DNA of 19,460 nt, from NCBI GenBank assembly GCA_035761805.1, contig DASTQL010000016.1:1-19460 (forward strand), in the 5' to 3' direction. This DNA comes from DASTQL01 sp035761805. GTDB lineage: Bacteria; Actinomycetota; Actinomycetes; Jiangellales; Jiangellaceae. The translations under genes were made by a program, and so were the position numbers. The stretch's first letter is position 1. Each line of letters opens with the position of its first letter. Positions 6,901 through 13,960 of the stretch are shown here, piece by piece. The notes under the pieces are model-generated. The model saw only the letters and a program-made list of their open reading frames with translations. It was not told the origin of the DNA and made no database searches.

Positions 6901-7704
6901 ATGACACACACACAGACGTCCCCGGCGCGCACCGACGCCCCGGCGACGACCCCGCAGTTCTCGTTGACGAAGATCATGTCCATCTGGGCGGTCGCGACCG
7001 TTCCGATGGGCGTGCTGGCCTTCGTCGTCGGCCCGGCCGTCATCCCCCACACCTCGCTCCACCCGGGCCTCGTGCACTGGATCCTCATGGTGGTCGGGAT
7101 GGCCTGGCTCTTCGTCGTCTCGCTGGCGGTCCTGCGCCGCGAGCTGGGCGGCCTGCACTGGCCGAGGGTCAAGGAGCGCATCTGGCTCAACCTCCCGCGT
7201 GACCCCACCACCGGGCGCCCGCGGCGGGTGCTGCTGTGGTGGGCCGTGCCGGCGATCGCCGCCAACGTCGCCGGCGGCTACCTGGCAACCCGGCTCGACG
7301 GGGGCTGGGCCACCGTGCTCCCGGACGCACTCCGCGAACCGTGGTACACCGACCCGGGAGTCCTGGCCGACCCGCAGTTCCAGGGCCAGTGGTGGATCCT
7401 GGGCCTGTCCCTGACCAGCTTCGCGTTCAACTACCTCCTCGGCGAGGAGCTGCTCTTCCGCGGCGTCCTGCTGCCGCGCATGGCCGGGGTCTTCGGCCGC
7501 TGGGACTGGGTCGCCAACACGGTGCTCTTCGGGCTCTACCACGTGCACAAGATCTGGGCGTGGCCGAGCATGATCACCAGCAGCTTCGGCTACGCCTGGG
7601 CCGCCCGCCGCTACCGCAGCCTGTGGATGGGCGTCATCACGCACGCAGTGGAGGGCTTCTTCGTCGTGCTGGTCCTCATGGTGCTGCTGGGCTGGTACGC
7701 GTGA
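6901..7704 (+). CDS. CPBP-family intramembrane metalloprotease
   Basis: This 267-aa polytopic membrane protein belongs to the CPBP (CAAX protease / bacteriocin-processing) family. It has about six hydrophobic segments and the diagnostic motifs GEELLFRG (E182, E183, R187), FGLYH (F210, H214) and a late membrane histidine, GVITHAVEG (H248). These are the metal-binding and catalytic positions of the family, so it is predicted to be active. Substrates are unknown. The start is ATG at 6901, giving a polar Thr-rich N-terminus before the first helix; an in-frame ATG at 6865 would add 12 residues. It is divergent from the two-component operon across 141 bp. Its 3' end faces the 2H-phosphoesterase gene across a strong hairpin. 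Confidence 0.9.
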   Translation: MTHTQTSPARTDAPATTPQFSLTKIMSIWAVATVPMGVLAFVVGPAVIPHTSLHPGLVHWILMVVGMAWLFVVSLAVLRRELGGLHWPRVKERIWLNLPRDPTTGRPRRVLLWWAVPAIAANVAGGYLATRLDGGWATVLPDALREPWYTDPGVLADPQFQGQWWILGLSLTSFAFNYLLGEELLFRGVLLPRMAGVFGRWDWVANTVLFGLYHVHKIWAWPSMITSSFGYAWAARRYRSLWMGVITHAVEGFFVVLVLMVLLGWYA

Positions 7705-7711
7705 CCTGCCC

Positions 7712-7750
7712 TCGATCCCGGCGGCCGCCCCGACGGCCGCCGGGGATCGA
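7712..7750. terminator. Hairpin between convergent genes
   Basis: TCGATCCCGGCGGCC pairs with GGCCGCCGGGGATCGA, a 15-bp stem with one bulged base and an 8-nt loop, 8 bp after the protease stop and 18 bp before the end of the minus-strand gene. There is no U-tract. It is well placed as a bidirectional terminator. Confidence 0.72.
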
Positions 7751-7768
7751 AGACTCAGGCGTCCGCCG

Positions 7769-8359
7769 TCAAGCGAAGACCCCGACCCCCTCGTCCGGCT
7801 CGGGGCCCGGCAGCGGGCCGCCCAGCACGAAGTCGCGCTGTGGACGCCACAGCCCGTCCGGCCCGTGCTCGTACAGGCCGAATGCGGTCACGTCGAAGGT
7901 GACGTCGTAGTCGGCAAGCTCCTCGAACGCCCGGTCGAGCGCGTCGTCGGGCAGGTCGTGGGCCACCGTCACATGCGGGTGGTACGGGTAGGACAGCTCA
8001 CGCAGCAGCGGCCCGGAGCGCACGGTGGAGGCCAGCACCTCGCAGTTGGCGATGCCCTCGACGACGGCGACGAAGACCACCGGCGAGACCGGGCGGAAGG
8101 TGGCCGTGCCACGCAGGTGGACCCGGAACGGGTGCCCGGCCTCGGCCACCCTGATGAGGTGCTGCTCGGCGTAGGGCAACTCCCGCTCGACCACCTCGGT
8201 CGGTGACAGCAGCGTGATGTGGGTCGGGATCGCGTCGGCGAGCGGGTCGCCGAACGACCGCCGGTGCTTCTGCAGCTCCGAGCCGTACGGGTCGGGCACG
8301 GCCACCGCGACGCCGATGGTCCGCGTCGCGGTGGTGGCGGGATGGTCCACCGTGCTCAT
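7769..8359 (-). CDS. 2H phosphoesterase (2'-5' RNA ligase-like)
   Basis: This 196-aa protein carries two HxT motifs of the 2H phosphoesterase superfamily, THITLLSP (H47, T49) and PHVTVAHD (H129, T131), spaced as in 2'-5' RNA ligase / RNA 2',3'-cyclic phosphodiesterase proteins. Family members act on cyclic or 2'-5' phosphodiester bonds in RNA or nucleotides; the physiological substrate here is unknown. It lies 15 bp downstream of the trpS stop on the same strand, so the two are probably co-transcribed and both act on RNA. A G-rich ribosome-binding stretch (about 8 bases away) precedes the ATG at 8359. The C-terminal tail is acidic and Pro-rich. Confidence 0.85.
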   Translation of the reverse strand: MSTVDHPATTATRTIGVAVAVPDPYGSELQKHRRSFGDPLADAIPTHITLLSPTEVVERELPYAEQHLIRVAEAGHPFRVHLRGTATFRPVSPVVFVAVVEGIANCEVLASTVRSGPLLRELSYPYHPHVTVAHDLPDDALDRAFEELADYDVTFDVTAFGLYEHGPDGLWRPQRDFVLGGPLPGPEPDEGVGVFA

Positions 8360-8374
8360 CGTGAGGACCCCCCG

Positions 8375-9400
8375 TCACCGCGCGGGGGGCAGGAACCCGA
8401 CGCGGTCGTGGGCCAGCTCCAGCGTCGGGGCCGCCACGGCCCTGGCCTTCTCGGCTCCGCCGGCGAGCAGCCGGTCGAGCTCGGCCGGGTCGTCGAGGAG
8501 CTCGTGGACCCGCTGCTGGAAGGGGATCGCCACGTCGAGCACGGCCGCGGCGACCTCCTTCTTGAGGTCGCCGTAGCCGCGGCCCACGAAGTCGCGCTCG
8601 ATGTCCGGGACCGTACGTCCGGTCAGCGCCGACAGGATCGTCACGAGGTTGCTGACGCCCGGCTTGCCCTCCAGATCGACGACCACCTCCCGACCGGTGT
8701 CGGTCACCGCACCGCGGATGCGCTTCTCGATGACCTTCGGCTCGTCGAGCAGCTCGATGATGCCGCTGCCACCGATGCTCTTGCTCATCTTGGCGTGCGG
8801 CTCCTGCAGGTCGTAGATCTTGGCCGTCTGCTCCATGATGTACGGCTCGGGGAGGGTGAACGTCGGGCCGAACCGCGAGTTGAAGCGCCCGGCCAGGTCG
8901 CGAGTCAGCTCGACGTGCTGGCGCTGGTCCTCGCCCACCGGCACCTGGTTCGCGTGGTAGAGCAGGATGTCGGCCGCCTGCAGGACCGGGTAGGTGAACA
9001 GGCCCACCGTGGCCCCCTCGGTCCCCTGCCGAGCGGCCTTGTCCTTGAACTGCGTCATGCGGCTCGCCTCACCGAAGCCGGTGATGCATCCCAGCACCCA
9101 GGCCAGCCGGGCGTGCTCGGGCGCGTGGCTCTGCACGAACAGGGTGCTCCGCTCGGGATCGACGCCTGCTGCGAGGTACTGCGCGGCCGTCACACGGGTG
9201 CGCGTGCGCAGCACCGCGGGGTCGTGCCCGGCCGTGATCGCGTGCAGGTCGACGACGCAGTAGAACGCGTCGTGGGTCTCCTGCAGCCCTACCCACTGCA
9301 CGAGCGCGCCCAGGTAGTTGCCGAGGTGCAGCGAGTCGGACGTCGGCTGCATCCCGGAGAAGACGCGGGGTCGGTCGGGCGTCGCGGGCATGCGCGCCAT
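8375..9400 (-). CDS. trpS: Tryptophanyl-tRNA synthetase
   Basis: This 341-aa class Ic aminoacyl-tRNA synthetase charges tRNA-Trp with tryptophan in the cytoplasm. It has the HIGH-type signature SLHLGNYLGA (around H25), the Trp/ATP-pocket segment VVDLHAIT, FTYPVLQAADILLY, VPVGEDQRQH and the KMSKS loop HAKMSKS (204-208). Length is normal for bacterial TrpS. The start at 9400 (MARMPATPDRP) is preferred; an in-frame ATG at 9391 is the alternative. The open frame continues far upstream to 10771 on this strand, but that part is the shadow of the divergent Fe-S gene and carries no TrpS sequence. It shares the intergenic region 9401-9547 with the redox operon. Confidence 0.95.
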   Translation of the reverse strand: MARMPATPDRPRVFSGMQPTSDSLHLGNYLGALVQWVGLQETHDAFYCVVDLHAITAGHDPAVLRTRTRVTAAQYLAAGVDPERSTLFVQSHAPEHARLAWVLGCITGFGEASRMTQFKDKAARQGTEGATVGLFTYPVLQAADILLYHANQVPVGEDQRQHVELTRDLAGRFNSRFGPTFTLPEPYIMEQTAKIYDLQEPHAKMSKSIGGSGIIELLDEPKVIEKRIRGAVTDTGREVVVDLEGKPGVSNLVTILSALTGRTVPDIERDFVGRGYGDLKKEVAAAVLDVAIPFQQRVHELLDDPAELDRLLAGGAEKARAVAAPTLELAHDRVGFLPPAR

Positions 9401-9484
9401 TGTGGCAGCCCAGCCGCCTGGGATCCGCCGCGAGGGACTTGTCGGGTTCGCCCCGCCGTACGGAGCGGAACGCGGGGAAGGGCC

Positions 9485-9513
9485 TTGCCGGGGTGTGAGG
9501 CAGATCATACGTT
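9485..9513 (+). promoter_or_regulatory. Promoter of the four-gene redox operon
   Basis: A -35-like TTGCCG (9485-9490) and a -10-like TACGTT (9508-9513) are separated by 17 bp, the optimal spacing. Predicted transcription start is about 9519-9521, leaving a leader of about 28 nt with AGGAGG at 9538-9543 just before the ATG at 9548. Confidence 0.6.
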
Positions 9514-9528
9514 GAGCAACACCCCGGC
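9487..9528. promoter_or_regulatory. Perfect 10-bp inverted repeat framing the promoter, candidate operator
   Basis: GCCGGGGTGT (9487-9496) and its exact reverse complement ACACCCCGGC (9519-9528) are separated by 22 bp. One arm overlaps the -35 and the other covers the predicted transcription start. A smaller dyad, GTTGAGCAAC (9511-9520), lies inside. The geometry suits a dimeric or cooperatively binding repressor; no regulator gene lies beside it. Confidence 0.55.
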
Positions 9529-9547
9529 GCGGACGCGAGGAGGCTCC

Positions 9548-10825
9548 ATGACCGAGCAGGACACGACGCCGGGCCCGGTCCCGGTCGTGGCCACCGGCAA
9601 CGGCAACGGCCACCGCCGGCCGGAGGACGAAGCGGGCTTCGTCGCCGAGTGGCGCAACGCGGCGTACAACTGCTTCTCGTCCGGCCACAAGTTCTGTCGC
9701 GAGGTCTGTCCGGTCACGCAGGTGACCCGGGACGAGCGGTACACCCCGACCGCCTTCCACGCCAACGTCGTGGCGATGGAGCAGGGCCTGGTGACGGTCG
9801 AGGACGTCGCCGCCGACTACGTCGGGTGCACCCAGTGCGGGGCGTGCGAGCTGCGGTGCCCGAACACGCTCTTCACCGGCGACTTCTACCGATTCCGGAC
9901 GCGGACGGTGGACCTCGTCAAGGCGGTCCGCGCACTGGCCGTCGACAGCGGCGTGCACCAGCCCGGCTGGCGGCGCTGGAACCTGCTCACGGACGAACGC
10001 ACGCACGAGCCGGTGCTCGGCGAGGTGCCGGTCACCCAGGAGCACGTCCGCGACTGGGCCGAGGGCCTGGACATCCCGGTCGGGGGCGAGACGATCCTCT
10101 TCGTCGACTGCGAGGCCGCCTTCTACCGCACGTCGGTGCCACGCGCCGTCGCCCAGATCCTGCGGCTGGCCGGGGTGGAGTTCGGGCTCATGCAGGAGCA
10201 GTGGTGCTGCGGTGGCCCGGCGGCGGAGATGGGCTACGTGGACCAGGCACGGAAGTTCGCCGAGCACAACCTCGCCAACTGGCGCTCGGTGGGTGCGCGC
10301 CGGGTGCTGGTGCTCGACCCGCACGACTACATCAGCTTCACCGAGGACTACCCGAAGTTCTTCGGCGACGACTACGACATCGAGATCGTCCTGGTGGTCG
10401 AGCTGCTCGCCGAGCTGATCCGGGAGAGGAAGCTCACCCCGTCGGTCCCGGTGCAACGGTCGGTGACCTACCACGATCCCTGCCGGCTCAACAAGCGCAA
10501 GGGGATCTGGCAGGAGCCGCGCGAGATCCTGCGCGCGATCCCGGGCCTGGAGTTCACCGACGTCGACCGGGTCACCCAGTGGTCCTACTGCTCGGGCGCC
10601 GGGGCCGGCCTGTCGGTCGAGCGCCCCGACCTGACGGCGCGGATCAGTGCCAACCGGATGGACAAGGCGGCCGACCTCGAGGTGGACACGCTCGTCAGCG
10701 CCTGTCCGTGGTCGGAACGCCCGCTGTCGGCGGCCGGCGCCGAGCGCGACATCGACGTCGTCGACATCCACGAGATCCTCGCCGAGTCACTCGGTATCGA
10801 GGTCGGGGGGAGGCGAGGGGCGTGA
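9548..10825 (+). CDS. HdrD/GlcF-like iron-sulfur oxidoreductase subunit
   Basis: This 425-aa protein combines an N-terminal ferredoxin-like region with two CCG-type cysteine domains, the layout of GlpC, GlcF and HdrD electron-transfer subunits. The second ferredoxin motif is canonical (C94, C97, C100, C104: CTQCGACELRCP). The first is unusual: C42-x7-C50-x3-C54-P. CCG domain 1 has C188 and C220-C221-G but D257-P-H-D260 where a CxxC would be expected. CCG domain 2 has C312 and C348 but CSG instead of CCG, then C386-P-W-S. It therefore keeps the fold signature with reduced cysteines. It probably accepts electrons from the FAD protein encoded next, whose GTG overlaps its stop by 4 bp. No membrane segment is visible. 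AGGAGG precedes the ATG. Confidence 0.88.
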   Translation: MTEQDTTPGPVPVVATGNGNGHRRPEDEAGFVAEWRNAAYNCFSSGHKFCREVCPVTQVTRDERYTPTAFHANVVAMEQGLVTVEDVAADYVGCTQCGACELRCPNTLFTGDFYRFRTRTVDLVKAVRALAVDSGVHQPGWRRWNLLTDERTHEPVLGEVPVTQEHVRDWAEGLDIPVGGETILFVDCEAAFYRTSVPRAVAQILRLAGVEFGLMQEQWCCGGPAAEMGYVDQARKFAEHNLANWRSVGARRVLVLDPHDYISFTEDYPKFFGDDYDIEIVLVVELLAELIRERKLTPSVPVQRSVTYHDPCRLNKRKGIWQEPREILRAIPGLEFTDVDRVTQWSYCSGAGAGLSVERPDLTARISANRMDKAADLEVDTLVSACPWSERPLSAAGAERDIDVVDIHEILAESLGIEVGGRRGA

Positions 10826-12327
10826 CCATCGCACCCACGCTGGCCGACGCTGTCGTCGAGGAGCTGGCCCGGGTGGTCGGCGCCGACCACGTCCACACCT
10901 CCGTCACGGCCCGGCTCAACCGGGCACGCGTCCCGGCGCCGTTCCCCGTCCACCGGTGGGCGGACCACGTGCCCGACCTCGTGGTCACGCCGGGCAGCAC
11001 CGAGGAGGTCGCCGGCGTCGTCCGCGTCGCCAACGCCCACCGGATCCCGATCGTGCCCCGCGACGGTGGCACCGGGCTCACCGACGGGGCCCGCCCCGAG
11101 CGGCGCGGCATCGTCGTCGACGTCAAGCGGATGAACCAGGTCGAGGAGATCGACCTGGACAACCGCACCTGCACCGTCGGCACCGGCATCAACATGCTCA
11201 AGCTCAACGAGGTCCTGGGCCGTCACGGCCTGATCTACCCGGACAACCCCGCCTCGTACCCGTGCTCGTTGGTCGGCGGCCGGATCGGGACCAGCGGCTG
11301 GTCGCTCATCGGCGCCCGCTACGGGCACTCGCGCGACCTCGTGCTGAGCTTCGACCTGGTGCTGCCGACCGGCCAGGCGATCACCGTCGGCGACGGAGGC
11401 GGGCGCAAGCTGACCAAGAGCTCCAGCGGCTACCAGCTCAAGCACCTCTTCATGGGGCACCAGGGGACGCTGGGCATCGCGACCCGCGCCACCCTCAAGC
11501 TCTACCCCAAGCCCGAGGCGGAGTTCTCGCCGTTCTTCGCCTTCACGGACTTCGACGACGCGTACCGGACCCTCGGTGCACTGTCCAAGGCCGGGGTCGC
11601 GACCTTCGCCGGTGCCGTCCTCTTCGACGAGTGGAAGGTCTCCTACCTCCGCCGCGACGACGAGGCCTACATCCCCCAGCCGGGCGACGTGCGCGCGTTG
11701 GTCTGCGCCGTCGCGTACGGGAACGAGGACGAGGTACGGGCTGGAGGCAAGCGCCTGATGCGGATCGCGCGCGATCACGGCGCGCGCTACCTGGGCGACG
11801 AGATCTCCGAGGGCGACTGGGCAGCGCGGCACGACCGCTACGCGACGCCGCTGCACGGGCGGACGAGGTCCGGCCAGGTGGTGCCGATGAGCTGGCACTG
11901 CGAGGACGCCGCGATCCCGTACACCCTGCTCCCGCAGGTGAAGCAGGCCTGGCACGCGACGGTTGCAGACCTGCGCGAGCGCTTCGACACCTTCGACGAC
12001 TGGGGCATGTTCTTCTACACCAGCAGCGACAACGGCACCGACTACCTCACCGAGATCGACGTCGGCATCTGGGAGCAGCAGCTCGACGAGGAGATGTGGC
12101 AGGCCTGGGTCCGGGCCAAGAAGGACATCGCAGCTGCCGCCCTCGAGGCCGAGGGATCGATCTCCGCCTGTCACGGGTCGTGCAGGGAGGGCGAGGTCGA
12201 CCTCGTGCCGGCCGAGCTCGGCGGGGGCTACGACGTCATGCTCGCGGTGAAGCGGGCGCTCGACCCGAACAACATCATGAACCCCGGCAAGTACGGCCTG
12301 GACCGCGCGTACGGGGAGGGGCGGTAG
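10822..12327 (+). CDS. GlcD-like FAD-linked oxidase/dehydrogenase
   Basis: This 501-aa flavoprotein has an N-terminal PCMH-type FAD-binding domain (about 50-230): VTPGSTEEVAGVVRVAN, PRDGGTGL (79-86), GWSLIGARYGHSRD and FMGHQGTLGIAT. A C-terminal FAD-oxidase domain ends with the family signature LDPNNIMNPGKYG (480-492). Relatives include glycolate and D-lactate dehydrogenases (GlcD, Dld) and alkyl-DHAP synthase, so a 2-hydroxyacid or related substrate is likely but not established. The usual HGxG near the C-terminus is replaced by ACHGSCREGE (449-458), with two extra cysteines. GTG at 10822 overlaps the upstream Fe-S gene stop, indicating stoichiometric co-expression. The next gene starts 2 bp after its stop. 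Confidence 0.9.
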   Translation: MTIAPTLADAVVEELARVVGADHVHTSVTARLNRARVPAPFPVHRWADHVPDLVVTPGSTEEVAGVVRVANAHRIPIVPRDGGTGLTDGARPERRGIVVDVKRMNQVEEIDLDNRTCTVGTGINMLKLNEVLGRHGLIYPDNPASYPCSLVGGRIGTSGWSLIGARYGHSRDLVLSFDLVLPTGQAITVGDGGGRKLTKSSSGYQLKHLFMGHQGTLGIATRATLKLYPKPEAEFSPFFAFTDFDDAYRTLGALSKAGVATFAGAVLFDEWKVSYLRRDDEAYIPQPGDVRALVCAVAYGNEDEVRAGGKRLMRIARDHGARYLGDEISEGDWAARHDRYATPLHGRTRSGQVVPMSWHCEDAAIPYTLLPQVKQAWHATVADLRERFDTFDDWGMFFYTSSDNGTDYLTEIDVGIWEQQLDEEMWQAWVRAKKDIAAAALEAEGSISACHGSCREGEVDLVPAELGGGYDVMLAVKRALDPNNIMNPGKYGLDRAYGEGR

Positions 12328-12329
12328 CG

Positions 12330-12608
12330 ATGGGGACGTACCGGTACGCCGAGCAGTACGAGCCGCCGGAGGCGCAGCAGGTCACCGACGTGGCCATCAC
12401 CCGCTTCGAGCACGTCTACGAGGTCGACCCGAAGCTGATGGTCCAGCACGTGAACCAGCAGACGTTCCCCAACTGGGACACGCTGCGGATCGTGCACAGC
12501 CGGCACGACCATCTCCAGTGGATGCACGACCACTGGGCCTCGGCCGTCGTCTCCGGAGAGGAGGTCCTCGCCTCGCTGGAGGACGAGGAGGGGCCGGACG
12601 ACGCCTGA
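12330..12608 (+). CDS. Small His-rich protein of unknown function
   Basis: I do not recognise this 92-aa protein. It has no signal peptide or membrane segment. The middle is rich in histidine and aromatics (H28, H40, then HSRHDHLQWMHDHW with H56, H59, H61, H66, H68), and the tail is acidic (EEVLASLEDEEGPDDA). Such a cluster could bind metal, but no known motif is evident. The start is ATG at 12330, two bases after the FAD gene stop, with GGGGAGGGG about 8 bases upstream; the Mer-like oxidoreductase gene follows 68 bp later. The tight operon position suggests an accessory subunit or cofactor/metal delivery role for the redox enzymes, which is inference only. Confidence 0.75.
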   Translation: MGTYRYAEQYEPPEAQQVTDVAITRFEHVYEVDPKLMVQHVNQQTFPNWDTLRIVHSRHDHLQWMHDHWASAVVSGEEVLASLEDEEGPDDA

Positions 12609-12676
12609 GACCACCACCGGACCGGGAGCGCGACCGAACGGGGAGTACCGACCACACGTCGCCGCAAGGAGGCACC

Positions 12677-13726
12677 ATGAAGTTCAGCTACGTCATGCTC
12701 CCCGACTACCCGCTGGGGGAGTCACTGGACGCGATCCAGCTCGCCGACCGGCTCGGCTACTACGCCTGCTACGCCGCGGACGAGACCTGGCACAAGGACC
12801 TGTGGCTGCTCTTCGCGGCCGCGGCGGACAAGACGTCGAGAATCCGGTTCGGCCCGAGCGTGTCGGCGGTGACCCTGCGCGAGCCGGCGCTGATCGCCCA
12901 GGCCGCGGCCACGCTCGACGAGCTGACCGACGGCCGCGCCGAGGTGGTGCTCGGGTCGGGAAACTTCGGCCTGCTCGAGCAGCACGGCATCGACTGGTCC
13001 CACACGAAGGCGCTGTCCCGGGTCAAGGAGGCGCTGCACATCGTGCGCACCTTCCTCGACGACGGCACCATCACCTTCGAGGGCCAGTTCCAGACGTACA
13101 AGGGGCTGTTCACCTTCGCCCGGCCGGTGCAGGAGCACCTGCCCGTGAAGATGGGCGCGATGCGCGGGCCGCGTTCGTTCGAGGTCGCCGGCGAGTTCTC
13201 CGACGGTTGCCACCACGCGCTGAGCTACACCCGCGAGGCGTACGAGTACGCCGTCGAGCGGATCGCCCTCGGCGCCGACCGGGCCGGCAAGAACATCGAC
13301 GACCTGGACATCGCCGCCTGGGTGGTCGTCGCCGTCGGCCGCGACTCCGGGGCAGCCCGGCAGGCCGCGCGGAGCATGGTCGGGATCTACGCGTCGTCGA
13401 TGTCGAAGGAGCAGCTGGAGCGCAACGGCGTCAGCCAGGAGGAGCTCAAGCCGATCGTGGAGGCGATGGGCGCGGGGGACCTCCCCAAGGCCGTCGAACT
13501 GACCTCGCTGGACCTGGCCGAGCGAATGTCCTTCTCCGGCACCCCGGAGGAGGTCGTGGCCAAGATCAAGGCCGAGGTCCAGGGCACCGGGGTCAACCAC
13601 ATGATCTGCGCCATCACCGACGCCTCGCTGGTCAAGGCCTTCACCGGTCAGACCGTCGACGGGGTCGCCTCGGTCGAGGAGCAGCTGCAGCTCATCCACG
13701 ACGAGGTCATGCCCTCCTTCGCCTGA
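12677..13726 (+). CDS. LLM-class flavin/F420-dependent oxidoreductase, Mer-like
   Basis: This 349-aa TIM-barrel protein belongs to the luciferase-like monooxygenase class. The pattern at the N-terminus (MKFSYVMLPDYPLGESLDAIQLADRLGYYACYA), RIRFGPSVSAVTLREPALIAQAAATLDELTDGRAEVVLGSG and PVKMGAMRGPRSFEVAGEFSDG resembles methylenetetrahydromethanopterin-reductase-like (Mer) members, many of which use coenzyme F420 in actinobacteria; FMN use cannot be excluded. It probably reduces or oxidises a substrate linked to the preceding FAD and Fe-S proteins. AAGGAGG lies 4 bases before the ATG. It is the last gene of the operon: a long hairpin begins 24 bp after its stop. Confidence 0.88.
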   Translation: MKFSYVMLPDYPLGESLDAIQLADRLGYYACYAADETWHKDLWLLFAAAADKTSRIRFGPSVSAVTLREPALIAQAAATLDELTDGRAEVVLGSGNFGLLEQHGIDWSHTKALSRVKEALHIVRTFLDDGTITFEGQFQTYKGLFTFARPVQEHLPVKMGAMRGPRSFEVAGEFSDGCHHALSYTREAYEYAVERIALGADRAGKNIDDLDIAAWVVVAVGRDSGAARQAARSMVGIYASSMSKEQLERNGVSQEELKPIVEAMGAGDLPKAVELTSLDLAERMSFSGTPEEVVAKIKAEVQGTGVNHMICAITDASLVKAFTGQTVDGVASVEEQLQLIHDEVMPSFA

Positions 13727-13749
13727 CTCCGCCCCCGATTGACCACGTT

Positions 13750-13814
13750 CACCACCCTGGTCGGGCCATCACCAGGCGTCCGCGCCTGGTGAAGGCCCGA
13801 CCAGCCTGGTGGTG
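13750..13814 (+). terminator. 28-bp-stem hairpin ending the redox operon
   Basis: Left arm 13750-13778 pairs with right arm 13783-13814: CACCACC/GGTGGTG, CTGGTCGGGCC/GGCCCGACCAG and TCACCAGGCG/CGCCTGGTGA, with one A/A mismatch and a 3-nt bulge, closed by a TCCG loop. There is no U-tract. Position 24 bp after the last operon gene argues for a terminator or 3' stabiliser. Confidence 0.72.
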
Positions 13815-13911
13815 GCTCGGGGGCTGGGGTCCAACTGGGTGCCGGCTCGGGGGCTGGGCGACCACTGGGTGCCGGCTCGGGTGCTGGGCGACCGCTGGGT
13901 GCCGGCTCGGG
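13812..13911. repeat. 30-bp tandem repeat, about 3.3 copies
   Basis: Three consecutive 30-bp units (13812-13841, 13842-13871, 13872-13901) share the pattern xxGGCTCGGGxGCTGGGxxxxCxxCTGGGTG, and a partial fourth unit follows. Because 30 is a multiple of three, both strands give 10-residue peptide repeats, but no credible start or protein family supports translation. The repeats begin at the end of the operon hairpin. Confidence 0.8.
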
Positions 13912-13960
13912 GACGTGAGCCGCACGCTGATCATCAACGTCCTGACCGCACCATCGCTCG

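Noticed and set aside
9401..10771. N-terminal extension of trpS to a 798-residue protein
   Set aside because: The extra sequence lies antisense to the Fe-S subunit gene and contains no synthetase features. TrpS of normal length starts at 9400 or 9391.
10585..12174. 529-residue minus-strand open frame opposite the FAD dehydrogenase
   Set aside because: Composition is typical of antisense frames in GC-rich DNA, there are no motifs, and the plus strand carries well-conserved flavoprotein and Fe-S sequence.
13812..13911. CRISPR array
   Set aside because: The 30-bp units are directly contiguous with no spacers between them, so this is a simple tandem repeat. No cas genes are present.
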